From contig NZ_CANLXV010000001.1 of the NCBI RefSeq assembly GCF_947495205.1, positions 402,827 to 466,826 of the forward strand: a stretch of DNA of 64,000 bases, given 5' to 3'. The position numbers and the translations under genes are program-made. Each line of letters starts with the position of its first letter. The first letter of the stretch is position 1. This DNA is from an uncultured Polaribacter sp. (lineage in GTDB: Bacteria; Bacteroidota; Bacteroidia; Flavobacteriales; Flavobacteriaceae). Shown here piece by piece: positions 16,750-26,515 of the stretch. The notes under the pieces were generated by a model. That model ran no database searches. It worked only from the letters and a program-made list of their open reading frames with translations, and was not told the DNA's origin.

Positions 16750-18531
16750 ATGAACCTGAACGAAACAAAAACAGCAACAGAACTTACTGAGCACGAAAGA
16801 CTAATTCAAGCAAGAAATACAGCGCGAAAAGAAATGCTTAAAAATAAAAACCAACCAGAAATTGAATGGCTAACAGAAAACAGTCGTAAATTTTTAGAAT
16901 CGGGTTATTTAACACAAGGCACAACGCCAGAACAAAGAATTCGCGAAATTGCAGAAAATGCAGAACGTATTTTAAAGAAAGATGGTTTTGCAGACAAGTT
17001 TTACAAATACATGGCTGCAGGTTATTACTCATTAGCATCGCCAGTTTGGTCTAATTTTGGTAAAAAAAGAGGTTTACCAATTAGTTGTTTTGGTTCGCAT
17101 GTAGCAGATGATATGGGAGATATTTTATTCTCTCAATCAGAAGTAGGTATGATGTCTAAATTAGGTGGAGGTACATCAGGTTACTTTGGTAAATTAAGAG
17201 AAAGAGGCGCAGATGTAAAAAATAATGGTTCATCATCTGGTTCTGTACACATTATGCAATTGTTTGAAAAAATGGTTGATGTAGTTAGCCAAGGTTCTGT
17301 AAGAAGAGGTCGTTTTTCACCATATTTACCAGTAGACCATCCAGATATTAAAGAATTCTTAGAAATTGGTACAGAAGGGAATCCAATTCAAGAATTAACC
17401 CATGGTGTAACTGTTGGTAACCAATGGATGGAAGAAATGATTGCTGGCGATGTAGAAAAAAGAAGCATTTGGGCAAAAATTTTACAAAGAAGAGGAGAAA
17501 TTGGGTATCCTTATATATTGTTTAGAGACAATGCAAACAATGGCACTGTAGATGTTTATAAAGACAAAAATCATGAGATTTACGCAAGTAACTTATGTAC
17601 AGAAATTATGTTACCCTCTAATGACGATTGGTCTTTCGTTTGCTGTTTATCTTCTATAAACGTATTGCATTATGACAAGTGGAAAGATACAGACGCAGTA
17701 GAAACACTTACCTATTTCTTAGACGCCGTAATGGAAGAATTCATTACCAAATTAGAAGTATTTAAAGTATCAGAAAACAGAGACGATCAATTTACCTTCC
17801 GTTTTATGGAAAAAGCCTACAACTTTGCCAAAGACAACAGAGCATTAGGTTTAGGCGCTTTAGGGTGGCACTCACTTTTACAATCTAAAATGTACGCCTT
17901 TGATAGTGCAGAAGCTTATGATTTAAACAGTGAAATCTTTAAAGTAATCAAAGAAAAATCTTACAAAGCTTCTGAAGAAATGGCAAAAGAATATGGTGAG
18001 CCAGCAGTTTTAAAAGGTTATGGCAGACGTAATGCAACCTTAAACGCAATTGCACCAACAACATCGTCTGCATTTATTTTGGGGCAAGTATCTCAAGGAA
18101 TAGAGCCAATTTGGTCTAATATTTATGTAAAAGATATTGCAAAAATTAAAACCACTATTAAAAACCCTGTTTTAGAAAAACTTCTAGAAGAAAAAGGACA
18201 CAATACAACAGAAATTTGGAGAAGTATTAGAGATAATGATGGTTCTGTGCAACACTTAACCATTTTATCAGACCACGAAAAAGAAGTCTTTAAAACCTAT
18301 TCAGAAATAGATCAAAACGTAATTGTATATCAAGCAGCAAACAGACAAAACCACATAGATCAAGGGCAGTCTATTAACATTATGGTGCATCCAGATATGC
18401 CAATTAAAGAAGTAAATGCAGTATACATTAACGCTTGGAAATTAGGAGTAAAATCTATGTATTACCAACACAGTATGAATGCTGCACAAAAATTTAAACA
18501 AAAGAAAGAATGTGCATCTTGTGAAGGATAA
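16750..18531 (+). CDS. nrdA: ribonucleotide reductase large (catalytic) subunit, cone-less
   Basis: 593 residues, far shorter than the 760 of E. coli NrdA because the N-terminal ATP-cone is absent. It reduces ribonucleotides to deoxyribonucleotides. Catalytic features: redox cysteine C113 (PISCFGSH), the N281-x-C283-x-E285 triad (NLCTE), its partner in C298/C299 (VCCLSS), the radical-transfer tyrosines Y571/Y572 (KSMYYQ), and a C-terminal CASCEG thiol pair for thioredoxin or glutaredoxin. Co-transcribed with nrdB. Overall activity control must lie on NrdB, while the specificity site on this subunit should remain. Confidence 0.95.
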   Translation: MNLNETKTATELTEHERLIQARNTARKEMLKNKNQPEIEWLTENSRKFLESGYLTQGTTPEQRIREIAENAERILKKDGFADKFYKYMAAGYYSLASPVWSNFGKKRGLPISCFGSHVADDMGDILFSQSEVGMMSKLGGGTSGYFGKLRERGADVKNNGSSSGSVHIMQLFEKMVDVVSQGSVRRGRFSPYLPVDHPDIKEFLEIGTEGNPIQELTHGVTVGNQWMEEMIAGDVEKRSIWAKILQRRGEIGYPYILFRDNANNGTVDVYKDKNHEIYASNLCTEIMLPSNDDWSFVCCLSSINVLHYDKWKDTDAVETLTYFLDAVMEEFITKLEVFKVSENRDDQFTFRFMEKAYNFAKDNRALGLGALGWHSLLQSKMYAFDSAEAYDLNSEIFKVIKEKSYKASEEMAKEYGEPAVLKGYGRRNATLNAIAPTTSSAFILGQVSQGIEPIWSNIYVKDIAKIKTTIKNPVLEKLLEEKGHNTTEIWRSIRDNDGSVQHLTILSDHEKEVFKTYSEIDQNVIVYQAANRQNHIDQGQSINIMVHPDMPIKEVNAVYINAWKLGVKSMYYQHSMNAAQKFKQKKECASCEG

Positions 18532-18599
18532 ACACATTTTTATAGTAAAAGTTCGTAAAAAAGAGGAAAGCAGTAATGTTTTTCTCTTTTTTTTTTTGA

Positions 18600-18680
18600 A
18601 GCCATTTCCAGCTTTCACTACTCGCTTTTTTTGTTTGAAAAAAACAAAAAAGAGCTCAAACAAGCCGTTCAATCTGGGCT
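18600..18680. repeat. dispersed repeat copy 1 with internal hairpin
   Basis: Contains a hairpin CTTTTTT..GTTT / AAAC..AAAAAAG (about 18623-18653) followed by GAGCTCAAACAA and GCCGTTCAATC. The same order (ACTCGCTTT, a spacer, AAGAGCTCAAACAA) recurs near 56048-56090. It may also act as the nrdA terminator. Confidence 0.6.
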
Positions 18681-19785
18681 AGACTTGTTTGCCAACATTA
18701 GTTTTCTATCCGCAAACTTGTCCTGTTGAAAGCATCTCAAGCAAGAGTTCATAAAACCTCGAAAAGATGTATTCAGCATAACAAACTGTGTAGAAAAAGA
18801 AACACACCTAAATTTTTGTCACGCTAAAAACTATTTATACAAAACTGATTCATATTGTAAAGCTAAGCTTGTCTGCAAACATTAGTTTTTTATCCGCAAA
18901 CTTGTCCTGCTGAAAGCATCTCACGCAAGAGTGCATAAAACCCCAAAAAGATTCTTTCAGAATGACAAAATGTGAAGAAGTAAAAACTCACACAAAGTTT
19001 TGTCACGCTGAAAGCTATTCACACAAAACTGATTCATAATGTAAAGCTAAGCTTGTCTACAAACATTAGTTTTTTATCCGCAAACTTGTCCTGCTGAAAG
19101 CATCTCACGCAAGTATTCGTAAAACCTCAAAAAGATGCATTCAGCATAACAAACTATGTTGCAACAGAAATACACCCAAATTTTTGTCCCGCTGAAAGCT
19201 ATTTACACAAAACTTAGCGATAGAGTATAGCCAAATTTGTCTATAAGCATTAATTTTCTATTCGCAAACTTGTCCTGCTGAAAGCATCTCACGCAAGAGT
19301 TCATAAAACCTCAAAAAGATGCATCCAACATAACAAACTGTGTTGAAGAAGAAACTCACACAAAGTTTTGTCCCGCTGAAATCTATTCACGCAAAACTGA
19401 GCCATACCATAAGGCTAAGCTTGTTTGCAAGTATTAATTCTTTATCTGCAAACTTGTCCTGCTGAAAGCATCTCACGCAAGAGTTCATAAAACCTCAAAA
19501 ATATGCTTTCAGAATGACAAACTGTGTAGAAGAAGATACACACCTAATTTTTTTGCCCCGCTTAAAGCTATTCACACAAAACTGAGCCATACCATAAGGC
19601 TAAGCTTGTTTGCAAGTATTAATTCTTTATCTGCAAACTTGTCCTGCTGAAAGCATCTCACGCAAGACTTCGTAAAGCCTCAAAAAGATGCTTTCAGAAT
19701 AACAAACTGTGTAGAGGAAGAAACACACCCAATTTTTTGTCACGCTAAAAGCTATTCATACAAAACTGGGCCATATCTTAAAGCT
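18681..19785. repeat. six-copy 184-bp noncoding tandem array
   Basis: The landmark CTTGTCCTG(C/T)TGAAAGCATCT begins at 18717, 18901, 19085, 19269, 19453 and 19638, giving spacings of 184, 184, 184, 184 and 185. Each unit also contains a second related block (TTGTC..CGCTGAAAGCTATT) about 98 bases after the first. In some copies (for example 19647-19658 with 19686-19697) CTGAAAGCATCT can pair with AGATGCTTTCAG. Neighbouring copies share variants (2 with 3, 5 with 6). The unit is not a multiple of three and no conserved ORF runs through it, so it is noncoding. It fills most of the nrdA-dgt gap. Confidence 0.93.
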
Positions 19786-19996
19786 TTTTACAGCATAACC
19801 TGTGTAACAAATAAGAATAAAAAAATCAGAAGAAATTAAAAAGAATAAATCAACAACAAAATATGAAATTATTAGAGAATTAGATAAACAAGAAAAACTT
19901 GGTTTAGGCTAAAGATTTCGTATTTTCGAACTTTGGTATTTTCAAAGAACTTAAACAGTTTTATAGATGAAAATATCATAATAAATTTAGCATATA

Positions 19997-21334
19997 ATGA
20001 ACTGGGAACAACTTCTTTCTTTAAAACGTTTTGGCGACACACAAAAACGCTACAGAATAGCACAAGACGAAACACGTTTAGGTTTCGATGTAGATTTTGA
20101 TAGAATTATATTTTCATCAGCATTTAGAAGTTTACAAGATAAAACACAGGTAATTCCACTTTCTGAAACCGATTTTGTGCACACACGTTTAACACATAGT
20201 TTAGAAGTTTCTGTAGTGGGTAGAACTTTGGGTAGAAGAGTAGGTAAAGTGTTGTTAGAACGCCATCCAAACCTAGCAAAATTAGGCTATACTTTTAACG
20301 ATTTTGGAGCTATTGTAGCAGCAGCTTCTGTAATGCACGATATTGGAAATCCGCCTTTTGGGCATTCTGGAGAAAAAGCTATTGGAGAATATTTTAAATC
20401 TGCAAATGGCGCAAAATATAAAGAACAATTAACAGCAAAAGAATATCAAGATTTAATAGATTTTGAAGGCAATGCAAACGGATTCAAAATTTTAACAGAA
20501 TCTAGAGCAGGCATTTCTGGTGGCTTACGCTTAAGTTATGCAACTTTAGGTGCTTTTATAAAATATCCCAAAGAAAGTCTTCCAAAAAAACCTACAAATC
20601 ATATTTCAGATAAAAAGTATGGCTTTTTTCAATCAGAAAAAACCGATTTTTTAGAAGTTATGACAGAATTAGGAATGTTGCAAAAAACCACAAAAGACAT
20701 TTCTTTTTACAGACATCCTTTAGCATATTTGGTAGAAGCTGCAGATGATATTTGTTACACCATAATAGATTTTGAAGACGGTATTAATTTAGGTTTAATA
20801 GAAGAAGAATTTGCCTTAGAATACATGATTAAGTTGGTAAAAGATACCATAGACATTAAAAAATACCATTCTTTACCGCACAAAACAGATAGAATAAGTT
20901 ATTTACGTGCTTTAGCAATTGGTGTTTTAATTAACGAGGCAGTAGCAATCTTCTTAAAAAACGAAGAAAGCATTTTAAATGGCACTTTTAACAAATCTTT
21001 GTTAGATAAATGTAAGTATGAAGCACAGATTAACGACATATTAAAAATTAGTGTTGCTAAAATTTATAACAGTACAGAAGTTGTAGAAAAAGAAGTAGCA
21101 GGCTATAGAATTATAGCAGATTTATTAGACGTATTTGTTACGGCATTAAACAACAGGCATAACAACACGCCTTCTAGTTTTGATAGTTTGGTACTAAAAT
21201 TAATGCCAGAAGAATACAAAACGCAAACCAATAATTTGTATAACAGAATTATGCAAGTTTGCAGTTATGTTTCTAGAATGTCTGACAGTTATGCCATTAA
21301 AATGCACAAAAAATTAACAGGTAACATTATTTAA
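19997..21334 (+). CDS. dgt: deoxyguanosinetriphosphate triphosphohydrolase (dGTPase-like)
   Basis: 445 residues, an HD-domain dNTP triphosphohydrolase that cleaves dGTP (or other dNTPs) to the nucleoside and triphosphate. Motifs: RLTHSLEVSVVGR near residue 63 (first His), the HD pair in VMHDIGNPPFGHSGE near 115, and a downstream Asp in AADDICYTI near 250. Length fits the family. With nrdBA upstream it makes a dNTP make-and-break neighbourhood, but the 1.4-kb repeat array separates them, so co-transcription is doubtful. Confidence 0.93.
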   Translation: MNWEQLLSLKRFGDTQKRYRIAQDETRLGFDVDFDRIIFSSAFRSLQDKTQVIPLSETDFVHTRLTHSLEVSVVGRTLGRRVGKVLLERHPNLAKLGYTFNDFGAIVAAASVMHDIGNPPFGHSGEKAIGEYFKSANGAKYKEQLTAKEYQDLIDFEGNANGFKILTESRAGISGGLRLSYATLGAFIKYPKESLPKKPTNHISDKKYGFFQSEKTDFLEVMTELGMLQKTTKDISFYRHPLAYLVEAADDICYTIIDFEDGINLGLIEEEFALEYMIKLVKDTIDIKKYHSLPHKTDRISYLRALAIGVLINEAVAIFLKNEESILNGTFNKSLLDKCKYEAQINDILKISVAKIYNSTEVVEKEVAGYRIIADLLDVFVTALNNRHNNTPSSFDSLVLKLMPEEYKTQTNNLYNRIMQVCSYVSRMSDSYAIKMHKKLTGNII

Positions 21335-21392
21335 GAGTAAGATATAATACTTAAATTTGGTTTCCTTTTTAAATTATAAATAATTAAGTCAT

Positions 21393-24071
21393 ATGAAGAG
21401 TCTAAAATTATTAAGTTTAGTAGCTGTAATAACCCTATTTGTTGTTGCTTGTCAAAAAGAAACTGCTTTTGAAAAACAACAAAGAGAGTTTTCAAACTAC
21501 TTAGAAAACCACCCTTTTACAAAAAGAAAGCATTTAACAGCAAAACAAGTTAAGGACTTACCAAAAAAAGATAGACCTGACTTGGCTTTTGAGCAAGATT
21601 TTTTAAAAACTGTAAATCCAATTACAAAAAGATTACACAAAGAAAATCTAATTGAAGTTGCAAGTTTTAGCGCAAAAAAAAGAGCTCAAACTAATTTAGG
21701 AAAAACAGATGACAGTAATTTTAATTGGGAATCTAGAGGTCCAAAAACGGTTTCTGGTAGAGTAAGAGCTATGCTTTTTGATCCTAATGATACTTCAAAC
21801 AAAAGAGTTTTTTCTGGAGGCGTAAGTGGTGGTATTTGGAAAAATGATGATATTACAGATCCAAACTCTTCATGGACATTAGTTTACCCAGAAATGTCAA
21901 ATTTTGCAATATCTGCTTTAGCTGCAGACCCACTAAATAGTCCAATAATTTATGCAGGTACTGGAGAAGGTTGGGGTAATTTTGATGCCGTAAATGGCGC
22001 AGGAATTTGGAAATCTTTAGATGGTGGTGTTACTTGGAATGTGCTACCTTCTACCCAAGAATTCGACTATGTTTTTGATATGGTTGTAAGAAATGAAGGA
22101 GGAAGCCTTGGAGTAATTTACGCGGCTACTGGAGATGACAGTAGTTCTGCTAATAGAGGATTATTTAGATCAATTGACGGAGGAATAAACTGGACTAGAG
22201 TTTCTTCTGAACCAGTAAGAGATTTAGATATTGCTGCAGATAACAAAATTTGGTTTGGTAGTGCTCGTGGTAGTATTTTTTCTTCTTCAGATGGTACTAA
22301 CTTTACACTTAGTTATACAACTTCATTATCTGGGCGTGGTAGGGTAGCAATTTCTACAGCACCAAGTAATAAAGATATTGTATATGCTTTAATTACTAGC
22401 AGTAATAGACTTGGAGAAGTGGTTAAAACAACAGATAACGGTGCCAGTTGGGTTTCAAGTGAAACTAATAATTCTGGAGTTATAGAACCAGAAGATACAG
22501 GAGATAGTACAGTTCCTAATGATGATTTTACCAGAGGTCAAGCTTGGTATGATTTAGCAATTCGAGTAAGCAATACAGATGAAAATGAAGTTTTTATTGG
22601 AGGAATTAATACTTTTAAAACCATAAATGGTGGTGGAATTTGGTTTAAAGTTTCTAGTTGGGACTTAAATGTAGATTCATCGGTAGATTTTGCTCATGCT
22701 GATATTCATAATATTATATATAGACCAAATTCAGACGGTATCCTATTTTCTACAGACGGTGGTATTTTTTATTCAGATAAAGCAAGTTTACTTCCATTTG
22801 CAGATGTAGAACCAAGAAATTTAAATTTTAATGTTACACAATACTATTCTGGGGCCATAGATCCTGTAAATAAAAACGTATTTATAGGTGGTGCGCAAGA
22901 TAATGGTACAACCGCTTTTTTTGAGACAGGTATTAGTAATACTACAGAACTTTTAGGAGGAGACGGTGGTTTTTCATTTATAGACCAAACTGCAGAAAAT
23001 GGAACTGATGGTTTGTATTTTATAGCATCAACACAAAATAATAATTACTATTTATATCCTTTGGGAGAAAATGGAGCTAGAGATTTTGTTCCTTTAATTC
23101 TTAACGATAATGGTAGTTTTATAAATCCTGCAGATTATGATGATGAAAACAACATTTTATATTCTTATAACGGAACCAACTCTATTTCTAGAGCTAAGCT
23201 TTTGCCTGATGGGGAAGACCAAGGCTCAAGAAGAGGTTTTAATGGAACAACAGATAATTTAGAAAATATAGGACTTCTTGGAGGTAGAGACATTACTCAT
23301 ATAAGAGTATCTAGCTATAATAAAGACGAAAGAACAGTTTATTTTGGTACTTCTGTAGGTAATGTTGTTACATTAAATGCAACTAATGATTCTTTTTCAA
23401 ATATTCGTACACCTGAAATAACAGGAGCAGTTTCTTGTATAGAAATTGGTGCTTCTGATGATGAAATCTTATTAACATATTCTAATTTTGGAGTAAAAAG
23501 TGTTTGGTATACTACAGATGGCGGTGAAAATTGGACAGATATAGAAGGTAATTTACCAGACATACCTGTAAGATGGGCTTTATTTAATCCTTTAAATAGA
23601 AAACAAGCCATTTTAGCAACTGAAGCTGGTGTTTGGAAATCAGATGATATTACAGCAACACCTGTAGTTTGGGAGCAAGCTTCAAACAATATGGGGAATG
23701 TAAGAGTAGATATGTTGCAATATAGAGAAAGTGACAATTTAATTTTGGCAGCAACACATGGTAGAGGTATGTTTACAGCTACCTTTACAGCAGGAACAGC
23801 AGCTGTGGAAGATGTACTATCAGATAAATCTGCATTTACAGTGTACCCAACAGTATCTAATGGAAACTTTACTTTATTTGCTAAAAATAGTTTAGGAAAA
23901 TCTAACGTAGTAGTTTTTGATATTGCTGGTAGACAAGTACATAAACAAGAAGTAGATTTTAATGTTAAAGAGCAGCAGCAAATTTCTATAAATGCAAATA
24001 CTGGTATTTATATTGTAAATATTATAGATAAAACCGGCAAGAAAGCTTCTAAGAAGATTGTTATAGAATAA
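21393..24071 (+). CDS. secreted BNR/sialidase-like beta-propeller protein with T9SS sorting domain
   Basis: 892 residues. The N-terminus LLSLVAVITLFVVAC looks like a lipoprotein signal with Cys at about 20. Residues about 120-790 contain repeated Asp-box-like motifs typical of BNR/VPS10 propellers (SLDGGVTW, SIDGGINW, TTDNGASW, TTDGGENW). The last about 80 residues (from FTVYPTVSNGNF to KKIVIE) match the type A C-terminal sorting domain of type IX secretion. Substrate or enzymatic role unknown; such propellers often act as peptidases or binding modules. Having both a lipobox and a T9SS domain is odd. Confidence 0.85.
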   Translation: MKSLKLLSLVAVITLFVVACQKETAFEKQQREFSNYLENHPFTKRKHLTAKQVKDLPKKDRPDLAFEQDFLKTVNPITKRLHKENLIEVASFSAKKRAQTNLGKTDDSNFNWESRGPKTVSGRVRAMLFDPNDTSNKRVFSGGVSGGIWKNDDITDPNSSWTLVYPEMSNFAISALAADPLNSPIIYAGTGEGWGNFDAVNGAGIWKSLDGGVTWNVLPSTQEFDYVFDMVVRNEGGSLGVIYAATGDDSSSANRGLFRSIDGGINWTRVSSEPVRDLDIAADNKIWFGSARGSIFSSSDGTNFTLSYTTSLSGRGRVAISTAPSNKDIVYALITSSNRLGEVVKTTDNGASWVSSETNNSGVIEPEDTGDSTVPNDDFTRGQAWYDLAIRVSNTDENEVFIGGINTFKTINGGGIWFKVSSWDLNVDSSVDFAHADIHNIIYRPNSDGILFSTDGGIFYSDKASLLPFADVEPRNLNFNVTQYYSGAIDPVNKNVFIGGAQDNGTTAFFETGISNTTELLGGDGGFSFIDQTAENGTDGLYFIASTQNNNYYLYPLGENGARDFVPLILNDNGSFINPADYDDENNILYSYNGTNSISRAKLLPDGEDQGSRRGFNGTTDNLENIGLLGGRDITHIRVSSYNKDERTVYFGTSVGNVVTLNATNDSFSNIRTPEITGAVSCIEIGASDDEILLTYSNFGVKSVWYTTDGGENWTDIEGNLPDIPVRWALFNPLNRKQAILATEAGVWKSDDITATPVVWEQASNNMGNVRVDMLQYRESDNLILAATHGRGMFTATFTAGTAAVEDVLSDKSAFTVYPTVSNGNFTLFAKNSLGKSNVVVFDIAGRQVHKQEVDFNVKEQQQISINANTGIYIVNIIDKTGKKASKKIVIE

Positions 24072-24094
24072 ATTTTAAACAGAAATTTTAATTG

Positions 24095-24123
24095 AAAAGA
24101 CGCTAATTTTAGCGTCTTTTTTT
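24095..24123. terminator. bidirectional terminator between the propeller gene and dxs
   Basis: AAAAGACGCTAA / TTAGCGTCTTTT with flanking A and T runs, between convergent genes. Confidence 0.9.
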
Positions 24124-25888
24124 ATGCGTAAGAAAATAATGTTGCTAAACTTTTAGCATCTAAACCAATTTGTTTTTGCAGTGCTACAACAGAACCATGT
24201 GTTACAAAACTATCTGGAATACCTAATATTTTTATGGTATTTTTATAATGATGTTGGGCTGAAAATTCTAAAATTGCAGATCCAAAACCACCTTTTATAG
24301 CACCATCTTCAATAGTAAAAATGGTTTTATAGTTTTTAAATATTGTATGCAGCAGTTTGTGGTCTAAAGGTTTTACAAAGCGCAAATCAAAATGGGCAAT
24401 TTGTTCTTTTTTTGTTGATAAAATTATGGCTTCTTCTACATTTTTAGCAATTGTACCCACAGATAAAACTGCGATATCTTTTCCTTTTTTAAGTTGAATT
24501 CCTGTACCAATTGTTATTTTCTTAAATGGTAGTTGCCAATCTATAATGTTTCCATAACCACGAGGATATCTGATGGCTATAGGGTTTTTTAAACCTAGTT
24601 GGGCAGTATATAAAATGTTACGCAATTCAATTTCATTTCTTGGAGCAAAAATAATTAAGTTGGGTATTGTTCTTAAATAAGCCATGTCAAAAACACCATG
24701 GTGTGTTGCGCCATCTTCACCTACCAAACCAGCTCTATCTAAACAAAAGATAACCGGTAATTTTTGCAAAGCAACATCGTGTATTATTTGATCGTAAGCG
24801 CGCTGTAAAAATGTGGAATATATAGCACAAAAAGGCACTAAATCTTGGGTTGCCATACCAGCAGCTAAGGTAACTGCATGTTGCTCTGCAATACCTACAT
24901 CAAAAGTTCTTTTAGGAAATTTTTCTAATAAAAGTTTTAAAGAACTCCCTGTTAACATGGCAGGTGTAATTCCTACAATTTTAGGGTTATTTTCTGCTAA
25001 TTCTACAATAGTTTTACCAAAAACATCTTGGTATTTGGTAAATAAGTTGTTTTCTTTTTTTAAACGTTCACCAGAAATTTTATCAAATTTGCCTGGTGCA
25101 TGATAGGTTACTTGATCTTCTTCTGCCTTTTGTAAACCTTTTCCTTTTGTAGTAATTACATGTAAAAATTTTGGTCCTTTCACGTTTTTTAAACGTGTTA
25201 ATTCTTGCATTAATTTAGGCAAATTGTGCCCGTCTATTGGCCCAGAATAATCAAAATTTAGGGCTTTAATAATATTATTTTGTGCGGCAAGTTTTCTATC
25301 GGTTTTAACCCTAGTTAAATACTCTTTTAAAGCACCTACTGCAGGATCTATACCAATGGCATTATCATTTAAAATAATTAGCAAATTAGCTTTAGAAACA
25401 CCTGCATGATTTAAAGCTTCAAACGCCATTCCGCTTGCAATAGAAGCATCACCAATAACAGCAATATGTTGTTTTTTGGTATTGCCTTTTAAATTGGCTG
25501 CAATTGCCATACCTAAAGCTGCAGAAATAGATGTAGAGGAATGTCCAACACCAAAAGCATCAAATTTGCTTTCATTACGAGAAGGAAAACCTGCAATACC
25601 ATTAAATTGCCTATTGGTATGAAAAATAGTTTTTCTACCCGTTAAAATTTTATGGCCATAAGCTTGGTGGCCAACATCCCAAACTAGTAAATCATTTGGG
25701 GTGTCAAATAGATAATGCAATGCTATAGTAAGTTCTACCACACCTAAACTTGCACCTAAATGCCCTTCTTTAGTAGCTACAATATCTATAATAAAATCGC
25801 GCAGCTCTTTTGCCAATTGTGGCAATTGAGAAAGGTTTAATTTTCTTAAATCTTTTGGATTATTAATATGGTCTAATAAAACTTTCAT
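24122..25888 (-). CDS. dxs: 1-deoxy-D-xylulose-5-phosphate synthase
   Basis: About 588 residues. A thiamine-diphosphate enzyme making DXP from pyruvate and glyceraldehyde-3-phosphate, the first step of the MEP isoprenoid pathway. Motifs: GHLGASLGVVELTIALH near residue 37, the ThDP segment IGDASIASGMAFEALNHAG near 145, the catalytic Glu region DVGIAEQHAV near 335, and HHGVFDMAYLR near 395. I start at ATG 25888 (MKVLLDHI); the longer frame to 25912 begins upstream of a TATTTTTG -7 element at 25895-25902. It converges with the propeller gene. Confidence 0.95.
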   Translation of the reverse strand: MKVLLDHINNPKDLRKLNLSQLPQLAKELRDFIIDIVATKEGHLGASLGVVELTIALHYLFDTPNDLLVWDVGHQAYGHKILTGRKTIFHTNRQFNGIAGFPSRNESKFDAFGVGHSSTSISAALGMAIAANLKGNTKKQHIAVIGDASIASGMAFEALNHAGVSKANLLIILNDNAIGIDPAVGALKEYLTRVKTDRKLAAQNNIIKALNFDYSGPIDGHNLPKLMQELTRLKNVKGPKFLHVITTKGKGLQKAEEDQVTYHAPGKFDKISGERLKKENNLFTKYQDVFGKTIVELAENNPKIVGITPAMLTGSSLKLLLEKFPKRTFDVGIAEQHAVTLAAGMATQDLVPFCAIYSTFLQRAYDQIIHDVALQKLPVIFCLDRAGLVGEDGATHHGVFDMAYLRTIPNLIIFAPRNEIELRNILYTAQLGLKNPIAIRYPRGYGNIIDWQLPFKKITIGTGIQLKKGKDIAVLSVGTIAKNVEEAIILSTKKEQIAHFDLRFVKPLDHKLLHTIFKNYKTIFTIEDGAIKGGFGSAILEFSAQHHYKNTIKILGIPDSFVTHGSVVALQKQIGLDAKSLATLFSYA

Positions 25889-25894
25889 TTCAAT

Positions 25895-25902
25895 GCAAAA
25901 AT
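25895..25902 (-). promoter_or_regulatory. -7 element of dxs
   Basis: TATTTTTG on the minus strand, 6 bases before the chosen ATG, so the mRNA would be nearly leaderless. This fixes the start choice if the element is real. Confidence 0.5.
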
Positions 25903-25978
25903 ACAACATCAAAATTTGTGATTTTTAAAACTGCCCGTTAATTATTTTATTTAAATTCGTTACTTATAACATTAAAAA

Positions 25979-26428
25979 ATGATACAGCCTTTTGATGATC
26001 TTTATTTTATGAAAAAAGCTTTTGAAGAAGCAGAATATGCTTTTGATAAAGGTGAAATTCCTGTAGGTGCTATTGTAGTTTTTAAAGATAAAATAATTGC
26101 AAGAGCGCATAATTTAACAGAAACTTTAAATGATGTTACTGCACATGCAGAAATGCAAGCGTATACTGCAGCAGCAGATTTTTTAGGAGGTAAATACCTA
26201 AAAGATTGTATTTTGTATGTTACTTTAGAACCTTGCCAAATGTGTGCAGGCGCTAGTTATTGGGCGCAAATTGGTAAAATTGTATATGGAGCTAGTGAAC
26301 CAGAACGTGGTTTTATCAACTTAAAAACAACGTTACATCCAAAAACAAAAGTGGTTGGTGGTATTTTAGAAAATGAATGCGCACAATTGTTAAAACGATT
26401 TTTTATTGAAAAGCGAAACTTGAATTGA
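25979..26428 (+). CDS. tadA: tRNA adenosine(34) deaminase
   Basis: 149 residues, zinc cytidine/adenosine deaminase fold. The zinc and proton-transfer residues are H56 and E58 (THAEMQ context) and C86/C89 in EPCQMC. It converts A34 of tRNA-Arg to inosine. The family-typical start FMKKAFEEAEYAFDKGEIPVGA is present. Related guanine or nucleoside deaminases are the alternative, but the motif context favours TadA. Confidence 0.9.
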   Translation: MIQPFDDLYFMKKAFEEAEYAFDKGEIPVGAIVVFKDKIIARAHNLTETLNDVTAHAEMQAYTAAADFLGGKYLKDCILYVTLEPCQMCAGASYWAQIGKIVYGASEPERGFINLKTTLHPKTKVVGGILENECAQLLKRFFIEKRNLN

Positions 26429-26515
26429 ATTTAAGAATTGTAAAATTTTGAGTTTTTAGTGTTGCTAAAATAAGCAAGATTCCTTAATTTTAGGTTGATT
26501 TAAATTCTGCTATTG

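Noticed and set aside
18442..18682. Short reading frames on both strands at the end of nrdA
   Set aside because: They overlap nrdA and the low-complexity hairpin repeat, and have no homology-like signature.
18681..19785. CRISPR array
   Set aside because: Units are 184 bp and similar throughout, without short identical repeats separated by unique spacers, and no cas genes are near.
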